64,000 bases of DNA, from contig MNCI01021586.1 of the NCBI GenBank assembly GCA_015680685.1, positions 23,034-87,033 of the forward strand. Direction: 5' to 3'. The stretch's first letter is position 1; each line of letters opens with the position of its first letter. This stretch comes from Gnetum montanum (lineage: Eukaryota > Streptophyta > Gnetopsida > Gnetales > Gnetaceae). This document shows, in pieces, positions 1-9,998 of the stretch. Position numbers and translations under genes: made by a program. Under the pieces are notes generated by a model. That model had not been told where the DNA came from, made no database searches, and was given only the letters and a program-made list of their open reading frames with translations.

Positions 1-452
1 TATCCCCAAGGTAACCCAAGGCAATTCCACCAACTGTTAGCATATTATCCAAGTGGAACTCTGCCACAACCTATCGGGCAACACCAGCAGTGGCAACACC
101 CATAGTCATGGGGGATGCCACTACCTAGACAATAATACCCTTACTGGTAACAAACCCATATGGCTATTACGTGCAGCAGTTGGTTTCTCCAAGTGACTCT
201 ATGGGTCATGTAATCCCACAATGTCACTACCAAGTTCGGGAGTATTTTAGAAGGACTCCTTCTCCTTCTAGAGACACACCACACACATACCATCCTCTGA
301 ATCCATCCACCACTCTTATGCCGGTAGTTCCACTACCACTGCAGAAACGTAATGCTACAAGAGCTATAAACCTTCAACCCACTACTAGTTCTGACAACCG
401 CAAGAAGAGAAGACCTTTCTTCAGAACCAAAGGCCCAAAAAAGCTTTCATAA
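1..452 (+). pseudogene. Element A gag, C-terminal part
   Basis: This is the Pro/Ser/Thr-rich, Lys/Arg-ended tail of a plant gypsy Gag, partial at the left edge. The longest open piece is 171-452 (93 residues), ending in a basic stretch RKKRRPFF...KGPKK. A similar basic motif (KRPFF...RKKG) occurs in the Gag of element C. The same reading frame runs on through stops into the protease, so gag and protease were once a single frame. Upstream of 171 the frame is broken. TAGTCATGGGGG at 103-114 sits in the same context as in the Gag of C. The structural Gag role is inferred from position; no zinc knuckle is seen in this part. Confidence 0.55.
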
Positions 453-539
453 CCACAAGCGGTTGAGTCTGTGTATGCTCCTTCAACAATTAAGGCTTCG
501 GAGCTCCCTTCAAACCAACAATAGAGCTCAATGCATATG

Positions 540-1121
540 GTTATGTTAACACATACCATTACCGACTGGATCAAGGTGGGCCACCTTCCCAAGAAATTCT
601 CTAATCCTAGAAGCCCCATAATTTATCTCCAAGTCACTAGGAATGAACCTCATAAGGCTCTTCTTGACTCAGGTTTTGAAGTCAACTTAATATCACGAGA
701 AATGTATTAAGCCTGGAACCTGCCTCCACTTAAGAAGAGTAATATTCAACTAGAGTTGGCTGACCAGTCCATCACCATTCCCTTGGGATTGGTGGAGGAA
801 ATCACTACCACTGTGTGTGGTTGGTCATACCTAGTTGATTTCTTGGTGATAGAAGTCAGCCGCAACAAAGGGGACTTCCCAATTATAATGGGAAGGGCAT
901 GGCTAAGCACAATAGACGCATGCCTAAGAATCCATGATTTTTCCTTAGAGATATCTAAGGTAAATATTTATGGAAAGATCAAGAAGAAGAAAGTTCCATG
1001 CATCACATATAGTGAATCAGAGGGTGATGGCATGGAGGAATTCTCAGCATCTCCTACATGCAACCGGTGTGCCCTAGAAACTCAGATACAAAGGTGCCTG
1101 TATGTAGCAACCACACAATAA
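540..1121 (+). pseudogene. Element A retroviral-type aspartic protease
   Basis: This is a retrotransposon aspartic protease domain, which in a live element matures the Gag-Pol polyprotein inside the particle. The catalytic loop LLDSGFEVNLIS lies at about 660-695, with the D-S-G triad intact. It is followed by the usual P-L-x(6)-L-x-L-A-D segment and by the flap and second hydrophobic motif IIMGRAWLS (about 883-909). A stop codon (TAA at about 708) separates the catalytic loop from the rest, so the open part starting near 756 lacks the active site. The frame matches that of the upstream Gag. It ends at the stop at 1119-1121, with no RT after it. Confidence 0.8.
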
Positions 1122-2320
1122 GTGGACACCTCGTGGTTGATAGCTAATTGAAAGAGCAACCCACCAACATGCATGGAATGAACTGGGGGAACAACTCATG
1201 CCCATAATAAAAGCATAGATATATTGGAATATGAGCATCACCAACTTCCATCCCTTAACCTGAAAACATCAATCGGGAGGAGTTGGACGCTTCTAAGAAA
1301 TTCAAATAGGCGTTCATTATTTCGGATCTCTCCCTTTTCATTTAGTCATGGGGGAGATGGCCACCTATGCTAATCATTCGGGGCCCTCAGTTCTTTTTAG
1401 TTTTTTGTTTTACACATTTTTGTTTTACTCATTTTTGTTTCACATTTTTGTTTTTCACATTTTTGTTTTACAAAATTATTTAACTTTTCTTGTTTTTGTT
1501 TTACAACATTGTTATACTTTTTCATTTTCTGTGTGTATGTGTTTATGTGTTATCCATCTTGTAAGTTTGTTATTTAATAAGTGTTCTTCATGATGGTATG
1601 AACTTTTTTCCTATTGATTGCTAATGTTTGATTTTTACCTTTAAGTTATGATGTTGATACTAAGGTATGGTTCTTTTGATATGACAGGCAATGAGTCTAG
1701 TTCATCCATACATCCACAAATTTCTATGGTCTATCTCAGCTTGGAGATGTACAATCCCTTTCTATAATAAGAACTATAACGAATTGGTGATTGGGCATTT
1801 CTCAAACTAAGGAAGGACTCAAGGATTGAAAAGTGTGTGACTTCAAGGGAACTTAATGCATTTGTGTTGCTCGTTCTCTTGGGTGCTTGGATGTTTTCTT
1901 CTTGATTTTTCTTACCATTTCGACATTACTCAATTATTGGGAAGCTGAGCAAATAAAAATAACAAAGTCTTTGCATGGTGTGGTTCTCACACATAAACAT
2001 ATAAAATAACAACAACAAAAAAGAGAAAAAGTGAGAATTCAAAGCACACCCCTTAGACGAAATAATCATTTGGGCTACAAGCATTGGTTATGGAACTAAA
2101 AAATAAAAATGTTCCCTCTAACTAAGGCCCTTCTTGCTTCCCATTCTCTCCTCCTTCATTTTGTCGGAATGGTGGTGGCTCTTGGGTGAAGGAATTCTTG
2201 TTACTTCAAGATGATGGATTGGCCGAATGTATTAATGCGAAGTCATTAGATGTGGTTTGTTTGAGGCTAGACTTGGAATGGGATCTACTAAGCCACATTA
2301 ATCATTAAATACACAAGAGG
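1122..2320 (+). other. Element A non-coding region after protease, with T-rich tract
   Basis: No gene is recognised here. A T-rich tract of repeated TTTTTGTTT(C/T)AC units fills about 1390-1510; an open frame across it codes only for Phe-rich low-complexity sequence. The same kind of T-rich tract follows the Gag of element C (25820-25945, - strand). The stretch with ACTTCAAGGGAACTT and TTCTCTTGGGTG (about 1842-1892) has a counterpart in C. A TAGTCATGGGGG motif lies at 1343-1354, just before the T-rich tract. Confidence 0.6.
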
Positions 2321-2325
2321 CTATA
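2321..2325. repeat. Target site duplication of element B, left copy
   Basis: CTATA directly abuts the left LTR end. It matches CTGTA at 20560-20564 in four of five positions; the difference is a transition. Confidence 0.7.
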
Positions 2326-3856
2326 TGTACTGTCTGAAATCATTAGTGCAAGGCTGGAATGAAACAAACACTGAGAGATCTACAGATAGGCACAAAAGAC
2401 TCTACCTTCGCTTGAGGGTGAGTTGGAACTGACGAAGGTAGAGTACCTTAGGTGGTCCGCACACAGATCAGACAAGGATTTCCCCAAACGTATGCCAATG
2501 TGCCATACGCTGGGCTATGTGTAAACAACGTAATAAACGTAAACCAAAACATAAACATGCAAGAATATAAACAAAGAGGTAAACAAGAATGAATGAAAAC
2601 TATAACAAATCTTGACCAGAAATGAAGCAAATTTATTGCAAAATGGAGATTACAATGCATCGGTCTGGACGTAGTTGTGGATCTGACACAAGGTAGACGA
2701 AGAGCCCCGGTGGATGTGGATGGATGATAGTATGCTGGTTTGGACTGCAGGCACAGTGTGAAGGCTGTCTAATTAGCGTGCAGGGTGGAAGTCCAGCGTA
2801 TAGGGTTAGTGTTCAAAATGGTCTCAAAATCTCCTTTTTTTTCTTCCTCCTCCTCCTCTCTTTATTTTTTGTGGAAAATTGGGGTTTTTATAGGTTTTAG
2901 GACATGAAATTCGGATCTAGAGTGATATGAGTGGCCATTGGTGAGAAAATTTTAGGTCGGATGACATGTGGCTGCGTTGCTCGAGTGCAAAGAATATTAC
3001 AACTATACAGCATGCTACATGCCAGCATGTACACGCTAGGCATATGAACCTAGCGTATAGACTTGACCAATACAAAGGAATTGAACTTTACAAATGAACA
3101 TTACTATTACAATAGATAATCTTGAACTTGGCCCTTGGATTTGAGCTCTGGTGTCATGAGAATGCTGCCTATTGATTTTCAACTCATTTGGACTTGATCT
3201 AATATGGTTTTGGAAGGCTTCAAGTGGCGTATGTTGTGCTGCGCACTGGGTGTGCATGAATGAAAACCCATCATTTGGAGCCCAAAATTTGATTTTCAGG
3301 TGCCTGTGATGATGCCCAATAGTTTCCCTACCTCTGGGAGTTAATTTCAGGTGAAAATCTTGTTCTTGGTTGCCTGTTTTGGGCCGTTTTTGGTGGTGTA
3401 TGCTAGGTTGTACGCTGGTCAGCGTACACCAAAATGTACCCAGCGTACACACATGTAAATGCATCATTTAGGGCCCAAAATATGATTTTCAGGTGCTTGA
3501 GAGCTGCTGGGGACCTTGGGAAAGGTCCTGGGGGGCCCAGACACTTGATTCTGGCATGTTTTAACTCATTTTTGGGGCCCAAAAGTTGCTATACATTGGG
3601 CTGCACGCTGGGCGTGCATGCCTGTGTGCAAGAAGTATACTTAGTCAAAACTAAGTGTTTTGAGTTTGAAACTTGCAGTTCTTGTTGCCAAATGTTGATG
3701 TAGTCTCCAATGGATCTCCAAGAACTTTTACTTGCTTGATTCGACTCCGTTTGATGCTATTTGTGAAGTTTGCAAGTTTCGGTCATGCTGGGAAGCATCA
3801 TGACTTAGCTTGATTCTTGTTTGAAAGTGTTAGGTCTAGATTTTTGTGGTGTTTCA
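2326..3856 (-). repeat. 3' LTR of element B
   Basis: This 1531-bp LTR matches 19004-20559 over its whole length. On the - strand it starts TGAAACACCA and ends ...CAGTACA, so it keeps TG...CA ends. It holds many AGCG(T/C)(A/G)CA-type words, including an inverted pair TGTACGCTG/CAGCGTACA around 3411-3430. A TATA-like CTATAAAAACCCC (- strand) lies at 2884-2896. The boundary is fixed by the point where the two LTR copies stop matching and by the adjacent polypurine tract. Confidence 0.9.
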
Positions 3857-3872
3857 TTAGCCCCTCTTTGTT
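3857..3872 (-). other. Polypurine tract of element B
   Basis: On the - strand AACAAAGAGGGGCTAA directly precedes the 3' LTR start TGAAACACC. Element D has AAAGAGGGGCTAA at the same place (58481-58493), which confirms the site and the family link. It would prime plus-strand DNA synthesis. Confidence 0.85.
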
Positions 3873-4259
3873 GACTCTTGGAGGAATCAACCTAAGAAGC
3901 ATCGACAAAGAAGTACAAAACACCATAAGCAACTTAGTAGCATTGTCCTTTGACACTTGGCCAGATGTCCTCGCACCGTGTTCAGAAGTACCTGGGATTG
4001 GGGAATGAAGGTTTGAGATGATGTCTAGTGGAGATGTTTGCAACTATGGGATTGGAAATTAATTGAGGGATTGTGTAGGTGTAGGAGAGGATTTTTCATC
4101 TGTGCTAACGACCCATGTTGGTCCTTGTCGATAGCTAGTATTTGGCAGGCTTGGAACCACGGCATGAGGTGTGCATCCTTTGAAGGAACAAGACTCTTGT
4201 ATCAGGTTTAAGAGAACTTGTTGTCACAACCAAAGCCATGTAGTGGGGTGTAACATGAT
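3873..4259. other. Element B, region between polypurine tract and antisense gene 2
   Basis: No gene is recognised. Short open frames on both strands overlap each other and show no family motif. It may include upstream sequence of the weak antisense gene that follows on the + strand. Confidence 0.4.
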
Positions 4260-4757
4260 GGTTTGAGGCACAAATATTTCTTTCCAAGACAACTGCCTTC
4301 CCGCCTGGGGCTTGTATGGGAAGTGCCAAGGTTCTTGTGGTTCATATTACTTTTTTTTTTGGAAAGAGCTTCCTTTCAACTTTGCACTCATGCTCATGTG
4401 TCGTGTTGTGTGTTGCAACTGCTTAAGAGTGTCACAGTGTGCAACAATGTGCTCAAAGTTTTGGGATGTACTAGGTGTATCTGGGAACTATAATTGGGTA
4501 GGAAAGGGAACAAGAGTGTTGGGGAAATGGAGAATGTATCGGGAACTGGGAATGTACTTTTGAATAGATTGATTAACCTGGTTGCGTGCGTCAGAAACAA
4601 TGTGGCACCTTGTCATTGTGATGAAGTGTATCCGTGTATGAGCCACTGGGTGTCATCCTGCAAACACAACTCTAAGAAGATAAGAAAACCACAAGTGAAT
4701 GAGTTAGCAAACACTTTAGACACGAATGTGGCCGATGCAAATGGAGGCACCATGTGA
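4260..4757 (+). pseudogene. Element B antisense gene 2 (unrecognised, fragment)
   Basis: This is a + strand coding fragment, opposite in direction to the element's pol, placed between integrase and the 3' LTR. The best frame is 4494-4757. Its first part has GRKGNKS and its middle CHCDE...SSCKHNSKKIRK; it ends in the acidic NTLDTNVADANGG. Element D encodes on its opposite strand, at the same place, GRKGKK and HYDE...SYKHNAEKIRE, so the two are homologous. I do not recognise the family. Antisense ORFs at this location are known for Tat-lineage elements. Exon limits and start are uncertain, and the reading frame may be incomplete. Confidence 0.4.
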
Positions 4758-4867
4758 AACTTAAGGCAAAAAAAATGAGCAGCAATAGTGTTGTCAAAGC
4801 CGATGTGATGAATGATGTGATAGGTGCTGATAAAGAAATGTCATGAATTACAACATCAGATTAATGT

Positions 4868-5075
4868 GTCAGATATGATCTTGCTAGTTTATAGTCTTAG
4901 TGGACTGTCATGGGTTAGTTTTACATCATAACCTGTTGGACGTTGCCAGTTTATCGTCGTAGCAGACGGTGCGATGCTAGTTTATAGTCATGGAGGACTA
5001 TGAAGAGGAAAGCTAGTTTATATTTTTAGCAAACTCTGGTGAATGAGTGTGATAGTTTAGTATCATGTCGAATAG
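4868..5075. repeat. Minisatellite after integrase in element B
   Basis: Imperfect copies of a unit read on + as GCTAGTTTATAGTCATGG...GGACT recur about every 30-60 bp; on the element's own strand this is CATGACTATAAACTAGCA. The same unit type occurs at 13975-14265 in this element and at two equivalent places in element D. Tat elements are known for tandem repeats near the 3' untranslated region. Confidence 0.75.
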
Positions 5076-5132
5076 AGCTCTGTGGTATTATTTTACCATC
5101 ATGATTCCAGGATGTACACATACTGACGATGT

Positions 5133-6227
5133 TTAAACGTGAAACAGCTTAAGGTACAAGTGGTTCGTTAGATGAGCAAGCTCATTACCGTTTATATCAG
5201 CTAGCTTAAACACTCCATTATCATACTCTTTGGTGACCAAGTAATGCCCTTCCCAGTTGGCTGAGAACTTGTTTGCGTGTTCACAAACTACCTTAAGAAC
5301 AAGGTCACCTTCTTTGATCGGGCACTTGTGAATATCGTGTTGATGGTACCGTCTTTGTTGTTTTTGATACCACTTGATTTGATCAAGCATTCATGTGCAT
5401 TCTTCTTCCATCGAGTTGAGGTCAACAATGCGCAAGGCATTATTTTGACCTTTGTCAAGGAGTCCAGAGAGTGTGATCTTTAGGGATGGTACCTATAACT
5501 CTAGAGGTAAAACAACTTCTGATCCATAAACAAGACTATATGGTGTTTTACCTATGGATGTTTGATGTGTAGTTCGGTGGGCCCATAACGCCTATACTAG
5601 CTACTCGTGCCATCTTTTCTTGCTCTTAGTAAGCATCTTCTTGAGCACGAAGATGAAAATCTTGTTCGTGGCTTCTGCTTGTCCGTTGCTATGAGGGTAG
5701 TAAGGTGATGAAAACAAGTGTTTAATACCTAGGCTCTCACAGAATGTTTTTGTTTCAACACTACTGAATTGTGGCCCATTGTCAGTGATGATAGTCATTG
5801 GGATGCCAAAACGGGTCACAATATTTTCTAAGATGAAGTTGCATACTTGTTTTGATGTGGTTTTTCTAAGGGGAATAGCTTCTACCCATTTAGTAAAGTA
5901 TTCTATTGTGGTTATGATAAAGCTATGTCCCACAGAAGATGGGGGAGTTATTGGTCCTATAATGTCTAACCCCCATTTCTGGAAAGGCCATGTGATTTGA
6001 GTCATATGCAATTCATTAGGTGGAACATGTATAAGATTACTGTTCTTTTGAGACATATTGCACATCTTGACCTTGGAGAACCAAGCATACTCCATATGTG
6101 GCCAATAATAGCCTAAACATCTAATTTTTGTTGCCATTTCTTTAGGTGCTATGTGCCCTCCGCATAGTCCTTCGTGAACTTGTTCCACGATGGTTTGGCC
6201 ATCAGTACTACTAACACATGTTAACAA
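5133..6227 (-). pseudogene. Element B integrase
   Basis: This is a Ty3/gypsy integrase, the enzyme that inserts the element's cDNA into the host genome. The N-terminal zinc region is HEGLCGGH...KMCNMSQ; the second cysteine of the expected CxxC is serine. The catalytic core shows all three acidic residues: D in WGLDIIGP, D in ITDNGPQF and E in NGQAEATNK. The open part is 6227-5601; after stops the C-terminal domain resumes at 5390-5133 with HYLVTKEY...GVFKLADINGN and ends LKLFHV, the usual end of a plant gypsy pol without a chromodomain. The gap between the two parts still reads as the SIGKTPYSLVYG-like segment in pieces. Confidence 0.9.
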
Positions 6228-6249
6228 GATGCCTTCATAGGATCTACGA

Positions 6250-6900
6250 CATAGTGTATCTCCTACTAGTGTATATTATCTAGAGCATTTTCGTACTGCG
6301 TCCTTCTGAGCATTCGTTAGATATTGAGGTGGTTCACCATGTAGAAGGTACTCTTTGATGTCATCGTACCATTCTACGGTGTGTGTCATGCTAACGGATG
6401 TTATGGGAAGTTCATCGGGAGCATCAGTTATGGGCTTGTCGCAGCTCACGATGGAACTGGGTAGCACACGAAAGATATCGGGTGAGATATTTAGAGCTAA
6501 TGTGGCTAGTGCATCTGCAATGGTATTATGATTTCTAGGCACATGTTGTAGTTCTATATTTATAAACTATTTCAGCAAGTGTTTCGTCAGGTCACAGTAG
6601 GGTTGTAGATGAGATGCTTTGCATGCATAAACATCTTTGACTAGGTTTATGATTAACTGTGAGTTGCCTCTAACTACAAGACGTGTGATGTTTGAAGCTT
6701 ATGCTACCATGAGGCCTCTAAGGAGACCTTCACACTCTACTACGTTATTGGTACAAGGAAAGTTAAATCGGTAAGCAAAGGGTTAGCTCTCCCCGAAGGG
6801 ATATGTGATAACGGCAGTAGCACTTCCCCCTCAGGAGGTGGATGCTCCATCAAAGTTTAATATTGCATCATAGTTATCGGGCACTATGTCAATTGTGCTT
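6250..6900 (-). pseudogene. Element B second (archaeal-type) RNase H
   Basis: This second RNase H-like domain follows the RT-linked one. Visible blocks are ILNFDGAS, GGATAVITYPFGES, FNFPCTNNVVECEGLL (acidic residue in the helix after CTNN) and LVVRGNSQLIINLVKDVYACK. It ends with the VPRNHN...ADALATLA block at about 6540-6490. A second RNase H of this kind marks the Tat lineage. The frame has stops at several points. A linker of about 90 residues (6542-6276) leads to the integrase. Confidence 0.85.
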
Positions 6901-8626
6901 ACATTTTCATCTAGAAACTCTAGATTAATCGTTGCTCCATCTTGTGTTGGTGATGCGATCATCTGATTGACTATAGCTTGACCTTTGATGGATGATTGGG
7001 CTATGTAATGCAGGTCAAACTCAGCAATCATTGCCTTCCATTGAGCTATCTTGCTTGATTCATACATGTTTTTTGTGATCGCTCCTAGTACATTATTTTT
7101 GCAGATTATGTTTACTTGATTTCGAAAGAGATAATGTCACCATTTCTTCAGATAAGAGATAAGGGCTAAACATGACCTCTCCACCTTGTTGTATTTCTTT
7201 TCATAGGCTACTAATGCGTGGCTTAAGTAGTAAATAGGAACTTCGGTTCCATCATCTCATTTTTGGCAAAGCATAGATGCGATTGAAGAATTTGATGTGG
7301 CAAGGTAGATGTAGAATGGTTTATTGTTCTGAGGCGGATAAACTATCGGTAATTAAGTTAGTGCCGTTTTAATATTGTCAAAGGCTTCCTGGCATTGTAG
7401 GGTCCATTGAAAATGCATACTCTTGTGTAGCAAATGGTTCATGGGTTTCAACTTATCAGTCAGTTTTTCTATAAAGGCCTAATAAACTGTAATCTACCTT
7501 GTAGGCCTCGAAGTTCGGTAAGGTTGCTTGGTGGTTGCAAGTTTGTGATAGCCTTCACCTTATCGGGGTCTACTCAAATCCTTGCTTTTGAAACTATGAA
7601 TCCTAGCATTTTTCCTGATTTAACCCCAAAGACACACTTCTTTGGGTTCAGTCTAAGCTCATATTTTAAACAACGCTTAAGTACCAAGTCTAAGTCTTGT
7701 ATGTGCTACTCTTATGTCTTCAATTTAACCACTATATCGTCTACATAATTGTTGAGCGAGTGAAGGATGTAATCACTAAAGAGGAAGGTCATCGCTCGTT
7801 GATACGTAGCACTAGAATTCTTTAAACTAAAGGGCATCATCATATAACAATATATCCCCCATGGTGTCATGAAGGTTGTCCTAAGTTGATGTTCAGGGTT
7901 AATCCAGATCTGATTATATCCCGAGAAGCCATCCATAAAAGATAATAGTGCATGCCTAGCAGTTGAGTCAACCAGTTGATAAATACTAGGTAGAGGAAAG
8001 TCGTCTTTAATGGTCGCTAAGTTGAGGTCCCGGAAGTCAACGCATAGGTGAATGCTTCCGTTCTTCTTTGGGACAACGACCATGTTGGATACCCAGTCAG
8101 TGTAGTCAACAGCCCGAATGAAACCAACTTGATAAAGTTTGGTGATCTCATTGCGAACTGCCAACGCTACCTCAAGATTAACCTCACGTGCTTTTTGTTT
8201 CACTGGTCTTAACTTCGGGTCGAGTATGATGTTGTGCTGGACTATTCAAGGGTCTAGCCCAGGCATGTTAGTGTAAGACCAAGCAAATTCCTTGATGTTG
8301 CTTTCTAACACTTTTGCTATATCATTGAAAATTTGTGGGTCTAGTAAAGTACTTAGTTTTAGTATCTTAACTTTGCCACTTGGCATAGTGATGGGGGTTT
8401 CAATTAATGGATTCTCGATGATGGTATTGGCTTCAATATCCAGTGATTTTGTCAAACTCTGAAAACATTCTATCATTTCCTTTGTCGATGCCATGGAGTT
8501 TTCATAAGTCGATGTGCCTAAATCAATGGACTTTCTAATCATCTCCCATTGGATGGGTCCGTATGGTCCATTGATGAACAGTGGTGTGAATAGTTGTTTG
8601 CTATCCATGCTTACTCCTAGTCGCAC
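6831..8626 (-). pseudogene. Element B reverse transcriptase and RNase H
   Basis: This is the start of the second polyprotein frame, beginning near the ATG at 8626, far from protease. The lead-in block EFAWSYTNMPGLDP and PVKQK precede the RT. RT motifs in order: FIRAVDYTDWVSN, VVPKKNGS, CVDFRDLN, DDFPLPSI, LLSFMDGFSGYNQI, TTFMTPWGIYCY, MPFSLKN, and the catalytic YVDD at about 7748-7737. The thumb and connection follow in a shifted frame (LGFIVSKARIWVD, LRGLQGRLQFIRP at about 7600-7460). The first RNase H is badly broken; its end FDLHYIAQSSIKGQAIVNQM is clear near 7000. It would copy the RNA genome in the particle. Confidence 0.9.
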
Positions 8627-9050
8627 AGCAGTTTAAGGCTGTACCTAGCCAATCGTGGTAGTCTAGGGCCTTACCAAGCCGTACCTATTCATTTATGATT
8701 TCTAGTTGATTGTATGATTTATAATCCTTATTAGGTGTGAGACTACAAGACGAAGAGTATGCACCAAGGTGTTTAGTTTAGACAACAGGAGTCACCGTGA
8801 GAGGGAAGGTCTTATGTGGGTAATGTTTAGCCTAGTGCATATCTATATACTCTTTTTCTTTATTCTTGGTCTATTTATATTTATATGTTTTTTAGCTAAC
8901 ATTGTGTTTATTTTTATCTTATTTTAGAGTAAAATATCCAAAGTGCAGATTTTCTACGAGGGTGGGTGGACGTGAGCAACGAGGGGCATGAAGATTTATA
9001 CCTAATAAAATTAACTTAAAATTGGACAAGTTACTTTTGTCACTGTAGCA
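8627..9050. other. Element B, between RT frame and antisense gene promoter region
   Basis: No coding sequence is recognised. If a sense-strand intron joins protease to RT, its 3' splice site on the - strand should lie here, just upstream of 8626. I see AG candidates but no convincing pyrimidine tract. Confidence 0.4.
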
Positions 9051-9998
9051 GGCGTAAACCCAAAGTCGAGCCAGAACCAGAGAGAACAATGTGAACCTAA
9101 GCTAAGCTTCAGCGTGAAACAATGGGAGATTCAACGTGATGAGGAGACGAGGATCTAGTTGTAGGGGGCAGGAAAAGGTGAAGATTCGATGCGAAGGAGG
9201 CAGTAAAGGCGGAAAAGATCATGGCATGAAGCGTCAAATGAAAGCGTTCAGCATGCACACCCTGGAGAAACCCTCACCATGTAGGGAGCTAAAACCCTAG
9301 TGTGAACGCTCCATCATGCAATTAGTGTGCAACGACAAACCCCAGCATGAAGACGACATGGAGGATTTAGCGTGAAGCATCGAAACCAGCCTCTAGCGTG
9401 AACCCCCTTCACTTAGAAATCCTCAACGTGAATGCCAAACAGGGACTTTCAGCATGCACGTCCTTGCTCCAGCATAAAGGTCTTGAACGCAGCACGACAG
9501 GATGGGCAAGGGAAAGCGGGTGAGAGACCAGGGAAGGAAGGAACCTGACTTGACCTTTGCTGAGGAGAGTGAGGTGATGCTCTAGTGCTTGCCAAAGCCC
9601 ATGATCCCATCATGGTCTGGATCAATGCACCGGTAAACCCTAGTCCTCTATCTAAATTTGTGTTTTTGTTTACTATTTTCATTAATTTGTGTTTGGTTTT
9701 TCTTATTTTGGTGCATAGAATTTGTGTGAGGCCTGGCCTGTTTCTTTGGCGTAGATATTAGTGTGTAGGCTAGCATACCCTTGTCTCCCTTGCTCGATGT
9801 ATGGCTAGTTTTATGTCTGGAATGCAATCTAGTGACATGCTCAGCATGCAGGGGGGCCAAAATGCTCAGCATGCAGGGTCTACATGCCCACATTCCCAGT
9901 GTGCAGGACCTACATGCCCAACGTGAACCTTGAAAGCTTTTTCAAGTGCTGGCCCCCAGTGTAAAACCTACTCTTTAGCTCTTTTTTTGTGTGTGTAG
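9051..9998 (+). promoter_or_regulatory. Upstream region of antisense gene 1 in element B, rich in AGCGTGAA/AGCATGCA
   Basis: This stretch precedes the antisense gene. Words of the type AGCGTGAA, AGCATGAA and CAGCATGCAGG recur about every 20-60 bp, and the related CAGCGT(G/A)CA words fill the B LTRs and the leader between 5' LTR and gag. An intron-like segment ends in TTATTTTGGTGCATAG at about 9719, and a pyrimidine-rich acceptor ends in TGTGTGTAG at 9998. A role as promoter and 5' untranslated region is inferred from position; no clear TATA box was found. Confidence 0.45.

Larger units (their letters stand above)
1..2320 (+). mobile_element. Element A, left part (Ty3/gypsy-like, non-autonomous)
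   Basis: This is the left visible part of an LTR retrotransposon that starts outside the window. It carries the end of Gag and a retroviral-type protease, then a T-rich stretch and non-coding sequence. It is cut by element B; the two copies of the 5-bp target sequence are CTATA (2321-2325) and CTGTA (20560-20564), and A resumes after the second one. The assignment to the same family as element C rests on shared landmarks in the same order: the TAGTCATGGGGG motif at four places, the T-rich tract after the coding part, and matching LTRs. No RT or integrase is seen between protease and the 3' LTR once B is removed. Confidence 0.75.

Noticed and set aside
1348-1593. Hydrophobic, Phe-rich small protein
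   Set aside because: It is the translation of a T-rich low-complexity tract that recurs after Gag in element C.
5779-6000. Open frame on + across integrase
   Set aside because: It is the reverse strand of the clear integrase core of element B.
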